The notes below the pieces were generated by a model, which did not search any database, was not told the origin of the DNA, and saw nothing but the letters and a program-made list of their open reading frames with translations. The position numbers and the translations under genes are program-made. Positions 9,229 to 24,200 of a DNA stretch of 64,000 nt are shown piece by piece. The DNA comes from Flavobacterium pectinovorum. GTDB lineage: Bacteria > Bacteroidota > Bacteroidia > Flavobacteriales > Flavobacteriaceae. Each line of letters begins with the position of its first letter. Positions within the stretch are counted from its first letter, which is position 1. The stretch is from positions 1-64,000 of the forward strand of contig NZ_RCZH01000008.1 in assembly GCF_006438875.1 (NCBI RefSeq), given 5' to 3'.

Positions 9229-12200
9229 TTATTCAGAGATATATAAATATCCCGTTAAGCTCATTGGCTCATTTAGGTATGTTTTATAAGTTATTACATA
9301 AAAATAAGTTCCGTCCGGCAGTCCATCTTTTTGTTTAACAGTTGCTCTTCCTTCAGAAACCCCTCTAAACACAACGGTCTCATTATCATACCCATAAGCA
9401 TCGTAAACCAAAACTCCCCAACGGTCATAAATTTCTACATAGGCATCGTGATAACATTTGATTCCATCAATTTTGAAAACATCGTTTATACCATCTCCGT
9501 TAGGAGAGACTGCATTATAAACCGCAATTTTACAAGCGTTTAATGGAAGTATTGTTGGATCATCTTCTAAAATTGAATTATCATCAGATTTATCGGTTAT
9601 TACTTGTTCTTTTGGATCAACTGCCTGAACTGTTGCTTGATTTTTGACACTTCCTACAGCAATATCCTCTCCGGTTAAAGTGTAGATACCAGCAAAGTTA
9701 TCCGTATTGGTCTCGCCTGCACTTAGAATAATTGGGTCTCCTGTAATCACTATTCCTGGTTTAGGATCTTTGACTATAATGTTTACCAACGGAATATTTC
9801 CGGTATTTGTTATCGCAAAATGATAGGTTATGGTTTCTCCTATTTCTGCATATCCATTTTTGTTTTCATCATTGAATGTTGCTGTTTTTATTATTGCAAT
9901 TGATGGAACTACACCTAAATCGACAACGGTAGGATCATCATCATTTAGAAGTGTCGGGTCATCACTATCAGATACTGCTGTAACCTGTTTTCCGGCTGGT
10001 GTATCTCCAACAACAACGGCTGTATTTACTACTGCTCCAGTTAGAGCATCCAGAATTGTTACCGTATAAGATGCTGTCGCTGTACCTGTTTCTCCGGGTA
10101 CGAGTGTATTTGGAGTAACGGCAATAGCATTATTACTTAATAACGGATCGGCAATTTCAATATTATTCAATATGACATTACCTGTATTTTTTACTACAAA
10201 ACTGTAATTAATGATGGAGCCCACTCCACCAGTTCCAGTTAATTGTCCGCCTTTTATTAAGGTCAATTGTTTAAATTGATCCACAGGAGTAATCGTAGGA
10301 TCGTTAGGACCTGTCAAAGTAGGATCATTACTATCTGATAAATCGTGAATTGCTGTTCCGCCTAAAGGCTGAGCTGTAACCAAAGCCTGATTTTTGACAT
10401 ATCCTAAATTAATATCTGCCTGAGTTAAAACATAGGTTCCTGTAAAACTTACTACATTTACCTGACCTACCGCTAATGTTGCAATTGGTGCTCCTGTGAT
10501 AGTAGCCTTTGGATCTGTAATGGTCACGTTATTCAAATCTATGGTTCCTGTATTTGTAACAGAGAATGAGTAACGAATTAATTCTCCCGGTTGTGCAAAT
10601 CCATCACCATTTGTATCAGAGAAAACGCCTTGTTTTACTAATGTCACAGAGGGTTGTAAAACTGTAATCTTGATAACTGCCTGATCACAATTTACAGCAT
10701 TTAGGTTCTCACAAATTTGGTAGACAATTGTGTAGATTCCTGATGAAGTTCCTGCAGGAATGCTTACTGATCCTGTATTTATATCTAGAACAGGAATGGC
10801 TGCTGAATTGATTACATCTGCCGGCGAAATCACATTTATTTTGACTTGTGCTAGTGTTGGGGCTGCATTATCTAAAAGATCATTAGTTAATACGTTGATC
10901 ACATTATTAGCTCCGTCTAGGCCATTAATTCCTCCAATGGTATCATCATTTGCTATAATTGGTCCCGAAATAACGGTCACGATAATATCTGCCTGACTGC
11001 AATTTGTAGGATTCAAATTTTCGCAAATTTCGTATCTTATTGTATAAGTTCCGCTTGGCGTGCCAGACGCAACACTTACACTTCCCGTAAGGATATCTAA
11101 TGTTGGAACGGAACCTCCGTTGATTGAAGTTGCCGGTGTTATTATTCCAATGCTAATTTGTGACAATTGTGCCGCAACTCCATTTAGATTGTCGTTTGTA
11201 ATTGCATTTACAACATTGGCTTGACCTTGGAAACCGTTAATGTTTAAAACCGAATCCGTATTTGCCTGAATTGTAGCTGCTGTCACTGTTATAAAGACTG
11301 TTGCTTCGTCAAAATTTGCTGTATTTAAATTTTCTGCAATTCGATATCGAATCTTGTATAATCCCGCAGGAGTTCCTGCCGGTACACTTACAATTCCGGT
11401 TGCCGGATCTAAAACAGGTACATTTGGATTTCCGCTTATTGAACTTGCAGGACTTAAAACCGTAATTGTAATTTGACTTATATTTATGGCTGTTACTTTT
11501 ACTTTTTTACCCACTATCGAAGAATCGTTGAAGGTATCATTGTCTATAATATTTAAAGCTTTTGGTGTTCCTACATAACCATTAATATCTACCTCAACAT
11601 CATCATTGGCTATAATTGTAGCGGCATTGACCTCAATTACAATAGCTGCTTCACTACAGTTTGTTGCGTTTAATTTTTCGCAGATTCCATAATGAATGGT
11701 GTATGTTCCTGCTGAAGTTCCCGGTGGAACATCAACACTTCCTGTTGCTGTATTTAATAGCGGAACTGGATTTCCTGAAACATAATCTACCGGATTTGTA
11801 ATACTTATTGAAGTAATATTAATTTGAGATATTTGAGCAGCAACTCCATTTAATAAATCATTAGAAATAGCATTTATCACATTTGTTGCTCCTACATATC
11901 CATTTATATTACTCACGGAATCATTAACTGCCAAAATTGATGGTCCTGTTATAGTAATAAATACTGTTGCATCATTACAATTGGTTGGATTTAGTCTTTC
12001 GCAAATATGATATTTAATCTCATAAGTTCCTGCCGGCGTACCTGCCAGAATACTCACCATTCCGGTTAATGGTTCCAATGATGGAACCGGTCCTCCTTTG
12101 ATTGGTGTTGCTGGTGTATCCACCGTAATTTCAACTTTGCTTAAATTTGTTATAGCTCCGTTAAGCGTATCATTTGTTAAAACATCGATAGCATTATTGG

Positions 12201-15200
12201 TAGCTACATAACCGTTTACATTTAATAAAGTATCATCATTAGCTACTATTACGGGAGCCTGAACCACAATAGTGATTACAGCTGTGTCATTGTTTACTAA
12301 GGTCGATCCTTCCCTTAATGTATAAATAATGGTATATGTTCCTGCACTTGTTCCTGCCGGAACGCTGACAATTCCTGTTGCCGCATCTAAAGCCGGTATT
12401 AAACCAGAATTTATTGCTGTTGCAGGAATTACGTTGGTAATTATTACTTCTGACGGAATTACAGCAACTCCGTTTAAGGTATCATTATCCAGAACATTTA
12501 CCGCATTTGTTGTTCCAATAAATCCATTAATTCCGCTGGCATTATCATCTACAGCATCAATTGGTGATCCAATTACAGTAATAAATACTGTTGCATCATT
12601 ACAATTACTCAGATTTAATTTTTCACAAATAGCATACTTAATTTCATAATTTCCTGCAGTTGTTCCCACCGGAACGCTAACGATTCCTGTTAATGCATCC
12701 AGAACCGGCACCAATCCTGAATTTATTGGTGTTGCAGAAATTACATTGGTAATTATTACTTCTGACGGAATTACAGCAACTCCGTTTAAGGTATCATTAT
12801 CCAGAACATTTACCGCATTTGTTGTTCCAATAAATCCATTAATCGGGGTAGACGAAAGATCATCGTCGACTGCATCAATTGATGATCCTGTTACGGTAAT
12901 AAATACTATTGCATCATTACAATTGGTTGGATTTATTCTTTCGCAAATATGATACTTAATCTCATAAGTTCCTGCCGGAGTTCCCGCAAGGATACTCACC
13001 ATTCCGGTTAATGGTTCCAATGATGGAACTGGCCCTCCGTTGATTGGTGTTGCTGGAATGTCTACCGTAATTTCAACTTTGTTTAGACTTGTTATTGTTC
13101 CGTTGAGCGTATCATTTGATAAAACATCGATAGCATTATTGGTAGCTACATAACCGTTTACATTTAATAAAGTATCATCATTAGCTACTATTACGGGAGC
13201 CTGAACCACAATAGTGATTACAGCTGTGTCATTGTTTACTAAAGTCGATCCTTCCCTTAATGTATAAATAATGGTATATGTTCCTGCACTTGTTCCTGCC
13301 GGAACACTGACAATTCCTGTTGCCGCATCTAAAACCGGTATTAAACCTGAATTTATTGGTGTTGCAGGAATTACATTGGTAATTATTACTTCTGACGGAA
13401 TTACAGCAACTCCGTTTAAGGTATCATTATCCAGAACATTTACCGCATTTGTTGTTCCAATAAATCCATTAATCGGGGTAGACGAAAGGTCATCGTCGAC
13501 TGCATCTATTGGTGATCCAATTACAGTAATAAATACTGTTGCATCATTACAATTACTCAGATTTAATTTTTCACAAATAGCATACTTAATTTCATAATTC
13601 CCTGCAGTTGTTCCCACCGGAACACTAACGATTCCTGTTGATGCATTCAGAACCGGCACTAATCCTGAATTTATTGGTGTTGCAGGAATTACATTGGTAA
13701 TTATTACTTCTGACGGAATTACAGCAACTCCGTTTAAGGTATCATTATCCAGAACATTTACCGCATTTGTTGTTCCAATAAATCCATTAATCGGAGTAGA
13801 CGAAAGATCATCGTCGACTGCATCAATTGATGGTCCTTTTATGGTAATAAATACTGTTGCATCATTACAATTAGTTGGATTTAATTTTTCGCAAATATGA
13901 TACTTAATTTCATAAGTTCCTGCCGGTGTACCCGCCAAAATACTCACCATTCCGGTTAATGGTTCCAATGATGGAACTGGTCCTCCGTTGATTGGTGTTG
14001 CTGGAATGTCTACCGTAATTTCAACTTTGTTTAGACTTGTTATTGTTCCGTTGAGCGTATCATTTGATAAAACATCGATAGCATTATTGGTAGCTACATA
14101 ACCATTGATATTTACCAAAGTGTCATCATTGGCTTCAATTATTGGAGCATCAACCACAATGGTTATATCTGCTACATCATTGTTTGCTAATGTAGTTTGC
14201 TCTCGAAGTGTATAGGTAATCTTATACGTTCCTGCTGGTGTTCCTGCCGGAACACTAACTATACCGGTTGCAGGATCCAAAATAGGTACCAATCCTGAAT
14301 TTATTGCTGTTGCAGGAATTACATTCGTAATTACTACTTCTGACGGAATTACAGCAACTCCGTTTAAGGTATCATTATCTAAGGCATTTATCGCGTTTGT
14401 TGTTCCAATAAATCCATTAATTCCGCTGGAATTATCATCTACAGCATCGATTGGTGTGGCAATAACTCTAATTCGGATAACTGCCTCATCGCAATTTGTT
14501 GGGTTTAATTTACCACAAATTTTGTACACAATGAAATATTCCCCTGCATGGGTTCCAGCCGGAACATCTACGTTTCCGGTAAGAATGTTTAATATTGGTA
14601 CGGGCGCACCGTTTATCGAACTTGCCGGAGAAATTAATTCGCCTGTAAAATCCAAGACGTTTATTGGCAGCCCATCTATCGTATCGTTATCATAAGCATT
14701 TATTACATTATTGGCTCCTGCGTAACCGTTAATGTTATCTGCCTCATCGTCATTTGCAATAATTGGAGGAGCTACTACCACAATTGTAATAACGGCATCG
14801 TCGCAATTTGTTGGATTCAACTTATCACATAATAAATATCTTATTTGATAAATTCCAGCCGGTGTACGTGCCGGAATAGTTACCAATCCTGTTGATGGAA
14901 CTAAAAATGGAACCAATCCTCCGTTGATAGGAGTTGCAGGCGACAATATTGTTTGCAATACTAAACTCACATCTGCTAAAAGCACTCCATCATACTTATC
15001 ATTATCTGTAAAAGCATTTAAAACTTCCGGTGCTCCTCTATAACCATTGATATTGGAAATCACATCATCTTCGGCAACAATTGTTGGTTTTTCTACTACG
15101 AGTATAATATCTGCCTGACTACAGTTTGCCGGATTCAGTTTCTCACAGATTTCATATCGAATAACATATGTTCCTGCCGAAGTTTTCGCCGGAACGTCAA

Positions 15201-18200
15201 CATTTCCTGTTAGTTCATTCAGAATAGGAACAATTCCGTTTGTTGAAGTTACTGGAACTGTTATTCCCAAATAATGAATATTAACCTGAAGTATTGATGC
15301 CGCAGCTCCATTAAGGTCATCATTTGTTAAGGCATTAACTACATTGTTGGCTCCAACAAAACCATGAATATTATTCGCAAAATCATTATCTGCATTAATA
15401 TTTGTTGCTGAAACGTTTACAGTAATATCTGCTTCACTGCAATTTAACGGATTTAATTTTTCGCAAATTCTATAATGGATTACATAAATCCCTGCCGAAG
15501 TTCCAGCAGGTACATCAACATTTCCTGTCACAATACTTAATATCGGAACTGGATTTCCTGAAACATAATCTACAGGATTGGTTGTTGTTAATGAAGTAAT
15601 ATTAATCGCAGTTAATAGAATATCTGCTCCATTTAATCTGTCATTTGTAATTGCATTTATAACAGTAGCAGCGCCAATATATCCGTTAATTGTACTTGTA
15701 GAATCATTATTTGCAATAATACCCGGAGCTACAACATCAATTGTTATAGTGGCGGTGTCAAAATTGGTCGTATTTAAGTTTTCGCTCAGGCGATATTCAA
15801 TTGTGTACATTCCTGCCGAAGTTCCTGGAGGTACATTTACATTTCCTGTCAAAGGATCTAATACAGGAATTGCTCCACCGTTAATTGGGATTGCCGGAAC
15901 AATATTGCTGATTGTTACCTGAGAAGGAATAACAGCAACTCCGTTTAAGGCATCATTTGTAAAAGCATTCACCACATTTACAGCTCCTGCAAAACCATTA
16001 ATATTACTTGCTATATCATCAACAGCATCAATTGGTGCACTTATTACGTTGATAAATACTGTTGCTTCATTGCAGTTTGTTGGATTTAGTTTCTCGCAAA
16101 TCTGATATCTAATTTCGTAATCTCCTGCGGTCGTTCCTGCCGGAACACTTACAAATCCTGTCAATGGTTCTAATACCGGAATTGAGCCTCCATTTATTGG
16201 TGTTGCAGCATTTTCAACAGTAATATTAACTTTTGAAATGTCAGTTGTTGCTCCGTTAAGGGTATCGTTTAATAAAACATCGATCGCATTGATAGTTGTT
16301 ACATATCCGTTAATATTTGCAACTGTATCATCATTAGCGATAATAACCGGAGCCGAAACTTCAACTATTATAACTGCAAAATCATTATTTGACAGGTTTA
16401 GTTTTTCGTTTAATTCATAGCCAATAAAATAAACTCCTGCCGAAGTTCCTGCTGGTACACTTACAATTCCTGTTGATGGATCTAATACTGGAATTGATCC
16501 CCCATTGATTGGTGTAGCAGGTATAACAACACTAATTGTAATTTCTGAGAGTACTACTCCAGAACCGTTTAATGTATCATTGTCTAAGGCATTTAAAGCA
16601 TTTGCATCACCTATAAATCCGTTTATTGGAGAAAAATTAGCATCATTAAGTGCATCTATTTGTGCCGAAGCGACTGTAATCGTAATTACAGCATCATTAC
16701 AATTGGTTGGATTAAGGTTTTCACAAATCTTATAAACAAACTTATATTCTCCTGCTGGTGTTCCTGCGGGAACACTCACGAAACCTGTGGCGGTATCAAA
16801 TGTTGGAATTGGACCTCCATTTATAGCCGAAGGAAAACTTGTGATTGTTGTAGTAATAGTGGGCAGATTAAGCATTCCGCCATTCAACAAATCATTATCA
16901 TATGCATTTATTACATTGTTTGCACCAGCATATCCGTTTACATTTAAAACAGTATCGTCATTAGCTTGTATAATTGGTCCAATTACATTAATTGTTATAA
17001 TTGCATCATCACAATGTCCCGGATTAAGGTTTTCGCAGATTTCATATTCAATTTGATATTGTCCTGCAGGCGTTCCCGGCGGAACTGTAAGCCGACCTGA
17101 TGATACAAGAAGGATTGGAACTGGTGCTCCCGGAATTTTAGGCGTTGCCGGCGTTTTGACAGAAGCTGTTAGGAGACCCGCTAAATTTATATTTATAATC
17201 TCTCCATTGAAGGTGTCTGCTCCCGCCGTATTTGTAAAGGCATTAATAGCCTCAACAGCTCCATCATAGCCATTTACATTATCTACAACATCATCATTTG
17301 CAAATATTGGAGCCGGATCTACCACTATTGCTATACTGGCATCCGCGCAATTTGTTGGATTTAGCTTTTCGCAAATCGTATAGGTAACATAATAAGTATC
17401 TGCCGGAGTTCCTTCGGGTACACTTACGTTTCCTGTTGCTGTACTAAAAACCGGTACATTGGCACCTGCATACAAAGGCGTAGCTGCAGTGTTTTGAGTA
17501 ACTGTTATTTTATCAAGATTTGCTGCCGTAATTGGTGCTCCGTTTAAACTATCGTTTACAAATGCATTTACAACATTCATTTGTCCCAAATATCCATTAA
17601 TATTCTCCGCTACATCATCGTCAGCATCGATTAAAGCACTTCCTACCGGAACAATAATTCTAGCCACGTCGCAATTAGAAGGAATTGCTATTTCACAAAT
17701 CATGTATTGAATTTCATAAAGACCGCTTACTGTCCCTGCTGGCACATCTACATCTCCAGTTGCAATATTCAAAACCGGAACTGATAAAATCGTTGGGTCA
17801 ATAGGTACCGCAGGATGAACAATAGAAATTTGAACATTTGAAATTGTTGCCGGTAGAGTGCCAAGTTTATCATTTGTTAATGCATTTATAACCGCTAAAT
17901 GTTCATTGGATCCATTCAGTAACATAGGAACAATATCGATTACAGCATCGATTCCTGATGTTGTTACACTTATTACTTCTGTTGTTGTGGAACAATTTGC
18001 AGGATTTGCGTTTTCACAAATTGTATACGTTAGTGTGTAGTTGTCCGCCGGTGTTCCAGGTGCAACAGATATTGTATTGGTAGTGGAATCAAAAGTTAAA
18101 AAATTTGAGATAGAATTTATGGTTAGCGTTACATCAGCAGGGTTTACTGCAATTCCATTCAACAAATCAGAATCTAAGATAGTATGCGTTCCTGTATTTC

Positions 18201-21200
18201 CTCCTGTACCTCCTGAAATTGCAGTAAAAGTTTCAGGAACTGCACATATTCTATTAAAAATGGTAAAACTTGCCGGTAAAGAAGTACAAGTATTTAAACC
18301 TATTCGTCTTACATAGATTTGCACTGACCCGGAAGGTAACGCACTAAAAATATTACTTGCCTGAAAAGTACTTCCGTCTTTACTATACTCATATCCTGTT
18401 CCCAGATCCGGAGTTGAAATAGCAATTGTTCCGGTAGCAATATCACATGATGGCTGTTCTGTTACTTGCCCTATTGGAACAAGAGGTTTATCAAAAACAT
18501 TTAATGTAACATGATTCGAAATGCTCTGACAACCAGATTGAGACTGAGATATCAAAACTCTAAAGTATCTATTTCCTGTTATCGCATAAACTGGTGTAGT
18601 ATAAGAAGCAGTTGTGCCTCCTGATCCATTAGTTACATTTGAATACGGTCCCGCCAAAACAAGAGCTGTTTGCCATTGATACAATAGAGAACTCGAAGGA
18701 ATATTACCCGAAGCTACTATTGTAAAAGTATGGGGTTGATTGATACAAACTTCTCCATCTGCTGGTTCTGTACTTATTAATGGAGATTCAAACACATCTA
18801 TTTTAGCAGGGGCAGAATCTATAGTACCACAACCAATACCGGAATCTGTTACGTGTAATCTAAAGAAAATATCTGCGGTTAAAGTTCCTGTCGTATAAGT
18901 AGTTGTATTAGCACCGAAACCGTCTGTTACGTTTGCCCAACCTGTAGTGCCATTTAAAGATTTTTGCCACTGATAAGTAAAGTTTCCGGAACCATTTGCT
19001 GCTCCTGATGTCATCGTAAATGTACCACTTTCACAAATATTTCCTCCAACTGGCTGTACCGTAATTGTTGGATCTGGAATAACCGTTGCTTTTACTCCAT
19101 CAGTAATTAGTGTACAAGTTGGATTTGATGATGTAATTACACAACGATAATAAGCAGTTACTAATAAAGGTCCTGAGGTATAATTAGGGTTTGTCGCTCC
19201 TGTACCGCCAGTTACATTTACCCAGCCGCTAGTGCCATCAGAGGAGCTTTGCCACTGATAATCGAAAGATGCAGATCCGTTATTTGCCGAAGCTAATGCA
19301 GATAACAACACTGTTCCTCCAATACAAACTATAGGCGGAGTAGCAGGTTGTGTTATTATACTTGGAATAATAACTGTCGAAATACTTGATGTAACCGGAA
19401 TACAGCCTTGCGTTGGGTCCGAAACTACAACTTGATAATACGTAGTTTCTGTTAGATTCGGAGTTGTATAAGAGGCTGAGGTTGCGCCGGCAATATTATT
19501 ATAAGGTCCTGCTAAAACAGTAGAACTTTTCCATTGGTAATTATAATTACCTGAACCACCAGCAGCTACAACATTTAAAGTTGTGTTTGAACCACTGCAG
19601 ATATTACTTTTTAATGGTGGCTGCGTAACAATATTGATAGCAGAGAAAACGGTTATCATCGCTACATTGGAAGTAATCGTAGTACAGCCATTTCCGCTGG
19701 CCGAAATATCAACTCTGTAATAAGTGGTCTGAGTCAGAGCCGGAGTAGTATAAGTGGCTGACGTAGCACCGCCAATTATTGTAAATGTTGTATTATTTAA
19801 ACTACTATACCATTGATATGCTAAACCAGGTGTACCATTTGTAGCTGTTACTGACAGTGTATCATTTCCTCCTGAACAAATTACACCTCCGGTTGGCTGA
19901 ACTGTAATTGTTGGATCCGGAACTACATTTACGGTAATTGCATTTGATGTTAAGACGCAATTTGTAGTCGAAGAAGTTACCAAACATCTAAATTGTGTAG
20001 TTGTATTTATTGCGTCTGATGTAAAATTAGCCGTTGTTGCACTTGCATTCGATTCATTAACAAAACCTAAACCTGAATTACTTTGCCATTGATAACTAAG
20101 TGTTCCTGCCCCTCCGTTTAATGAAGCAGTTACACTAACATTTATTGTTCCTCCTTCACAAATAGGTATTGGCGCTACTGGCTGGGCGGTAATTGTAACA
20201 ACATATACCGATACTGCATTTGAATATACTTCACAACCATTGGCTGATTGTCTGATTCTAACTCTATAGAAAAAATTAGAAGTCAATGCTCCTGTTGTAT
20301 AAGATGCAGTCGTTGCGCCGCTTCCTCCGGTTGTATTTACCCAACCTGTTGTTCCGTTTGTAGATCTTTGCCATTGATAAACCAAAGGTCCGCCTGTAGA
20401 ATTTCCTGAAGCCACTACTGTCATTCTATGGGTTCCGCCTGTGCAGATTGTATTTCCAACAGGTTGTTGTGTAACAATCGGATCCGGAATTACATCTGCT
20501 AATACACTATTTGAAGCTACAAGACCACATCCATTTCCGGTTGCCGAAACATCTACTCTATAATAAGTATCTGCTGTTAGTGCCGGTGTATTATAAGTAT
20601 TTGAAGTAGCTCCTGATATTAATGCAAAACTTACATTATCTGAACTGCTGTACCATTGATAATTTAAACCCGGTGTTCCGCCTGTAGCTGTAACAGTCAA
20701 AGTAAGTGCTCCGCCTGAACAGACAATTCCGCCAGTTGGCTGTGCAGATATTGCAGGATCCGAAACCACTGTTGCCGTAACAGCATTTGAAGTCAAAGTA
20801 CAATTTGTAGCTGATGAGGTAACCAAACATCTAAATTGTGTGGTACTATTTAAAGCATCAGATGTAAAATTAGCCGTTGTTGCCGTCGGATTTGTTTCAT
20901 CCACAAAACCTGAACCTGAATTGCTCTGCCATTGATAACTTAACGTTCCTGTTCCTCCGTTTAACGAAGCTGATAGGCTAATATTCACAATTCCACCAAT
21001 ACAAATAGCAGCAGGAGCCGTAGGCTGTGCCGTAATTGTAGTAACATTCACCGGTGCCGTATTCGAAAAAGTTTCACATCCGCTTCCGGATTGTGTAATT
21101 TGAGCTCTAAAATAAAGACTGGAGTTTAATGCTGCAGTTGTATAAGTATTTGTATTTGCTCCTGTGCCTCCTAATACATTTGTCCAGCCAGAAGTGCCAT

Positions 21201-24200
21201 TAGCCGAACTTTGCCATTGATAGATAATAATACCCGCACCACTATTTGTAGTTGTTGCAGCCACACTCATAGTATGTGTAGCTCCTGAACAAATAGTGTT
21301 TCCTGTAGGCTGAGTTGTTATTACAGGATCTGCAATTATTGTTAGTCTGGCAACATTACTGGTAACCTGAGTGCATGTACTTAAAACATTTACTCTATAA
21401 TAATAATCTCCATTTGTCAAAGAACCACTAGTAGTATAAGACGCACTTGTTTGTCCCGAAACATTTGTCCAGCCTGAAACTCCATTAGGAGATGTTTGCC
21501 ATTGATACGTATAAGGTGCAACGCTTCCTGTTGGGGTTGTGCTTAAAGTTAGTGTTCCGCCTTGACAAATTATACTATTATTTGCTAATGGCGAAGTGGT
21601 TAAATCTGATGCTCTTTCGATATTTACTTCATCAGAATAAGGAGTACAAGAACCGCTTGTAATAGTCCATTTTAACCTTGTAGTTCCTACTGAGAGATTC
21701 GTTACTGTTGTATTAAAAGCATTTGGATTTGTTATCAATGCTGTACTTCCGACATTCGAAACAAATGTCCAGAGCCCTGTTCCTGCAGATGGGTTATTTC
21801 CGTTTAAAGTTGTCGTTGTTGTATTACAAATTGTTTGATCTACTCCTGCATCTGCCAATGGAGGCAATGCATTTATAGTTACTGTAACATTGCTTGAACT
21901 TGACGGACAGGATCCGTTTGAAATTGCCCACCTAAATACATAAATTCCCGACTGTGCACCAAAGACAGCTGTTGTTGGCGAAGTTGGAGTTTGAAAAACC
22001 ACAGTTGACGGACCTGAAACTTGTGTCCACAATCCAGTTCCTACCGCTGGTGTATTTGCTGTCAAAGTCAATGTTTGAAATTCGCATATAGTAATTGATG
22101 TTCCCGCATTTGAGTTTGATGGCAAAGGATCGACAACTAATGTCATATCATCAAAAGCCGTACAACTAAGATTTACTGCTGTCCAACGCAAAACATAAGT
22201 TCCTGCTCCATTTGGTGTAAATATGGAAGTTGGACTCGTATCATTAGAAAAAGATCCCGCCGCTGGTCCGCTTACCCTTGTCCATTTTCCTGTTCCCGCA
22301 GTAATTGCATTTGCTGCCAAAGTTGCTGTACCGGATTGACAAATTGTTTGATCAGGTCCAGCCTTAGGAACTGTTAAATCTGCTGTAACCGTAATTTGAA
22401 CATTATCTGTTGTAGGCGTACATATTGTTCCGTTGCTAACCGTCCAGCTAAAAACATATACACCTCCAGTTTGCGTTAAATTAGAAACAGTTGTAGTTGG
22501 CGAAATTTGAGAACTAAAAACTGCCACAGTAGGTCCCGATACCTGAGCCCATTTTCCTACTCCTGCTAACGGAGGTATCGCTGTAAGATCTGTAACTGAT
22601 CCGCAAATGACTTTATCTCCTCCTGCAAGTGCTGGTGAAGGCGGCTGAGCATTTTCAATCCTGACTTGATCGGATTGACTGCAACTTCCTGCACTAACTG
22701 TCCAATTAAAAACGTAAATTCCGTAAGCAGGGTTTGTAAATATTGTATTGGGATTTGTATCATTAGCAAAAGATCCTCCCGGAGGTCCAGCCAGTATAGT
22801 CCATTTTCCTGTTGTTCCAACATTGAGTGGTGAAGCTGCCAGTATAATTTGTACAGGACCGGCATTACAAAAAACCTGATCCGGTCCGGCATTTGGCGGT
22901 GTTGTTATTTGACCATTTACTGTTACCTGAATATCGTCAGAACTTAGAGGACAAGATCCATCTGCTGCAATGGTGTATCTAAAAACATATACACTTGGTA
23001 TCAATCCGGTTACTGATGCAGTATTATTTCCTGTTGCTGTGATTGTTGGAGCTCCGCTTCCTCCTGATACATAACTCCAGGTTCCGGTACTTCCATCATT
23101 TCCTTTTAGATAAAGAGGTCCCTCTAAACAAGTCGAAAAATCTGAACCTGCCGCAGCTACTTCAGTTATTTTTATAGTCATTTGGTCACTACTGTCCGGA
23201 CAATTTACTCCATTGAAAGTTGCCCATTCTAAAGTATACACACCTGTTGTAAGTCCTGACAAGGTAGAAGTTGCAGATGCAGGATTTGAAAATACCGGCG
23301 AATTTGGTCCTGTAAATAATGTCCAAAGACCTCGTCCTACTGCTGGAGTTGTAGCAGCGAGTGTTGTACTCGTTTGATTACATAATACCTGATCAGGTCC
23401 TGCGATTGCCGCAGAAGGCGGTCCATCAATATTTAATTGAACGGAATCTGAACTCGCCGCACAAATTCCTCTTGAAATTGTCCATTTATATACCCAATTA
23501 CCTGGAGTTAAATTCGTAATTGTTGTTGTCGGACTTGTTGGATTTGTAATAATAGGACCATCACCTCCACTGACAAATTCCCAAAGACCCGTTTCGCCAA
23601 CCGCAGGAGTATTTCCGGTAACGGCAGCGACATTGGTACACAAACTTTGATCGCTACCTGCCTGAGCAATGGTTATAGTTGGCGCAATAGTTATAGCAAC
23701 TCTATCTTCGGCATCTGTACATCCTATATTACTGACTGTCCATTTAAACTCAAAATTACCATCGCTTAATCCGGTTACCGTAGTATTAAATTGTGCAGGA
23801 TTTGTTATTATTCCAATTGCTCCACTTGTCTGCACCCATAAACCATTTCCGGGAGACGGATCATCTGCTGCTAATGTTATAGATGTTGTACCTGTAGGAA
23901 GACATTGATCTGTTCCTGCATCTGCTGTAGCCCCTTGTGTATTATTTGTTGTAACATTAACTGTGTCAGAAGAGTTTCCACATCCATTAGCAACAGTCCA
24001 GGTAAAAGTGTAAGTTGTATTTTGGGCTAAACCAAAAGCTTCAGCGTTAGGATCATTTATGTTACTAAAAGTTATGCCTGCATTTGGAGAAACTGTCCAG
24101 GTTCCAGTTTCACTGTTTATCGTCATATTTCCGTGCAATTGAACCGGAGTCCCAAAACAAACCGATTGATCATTTCCTGCCTGAGAAATTGTAGGTGTTA

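Noticed and set aside
12329..18316. Plus-strand ORFs of 60-115 codons opposite the 5578-residue gene
   Set aside because: They are repeated antisense images of the cadherin-like units and resemble no protein family.
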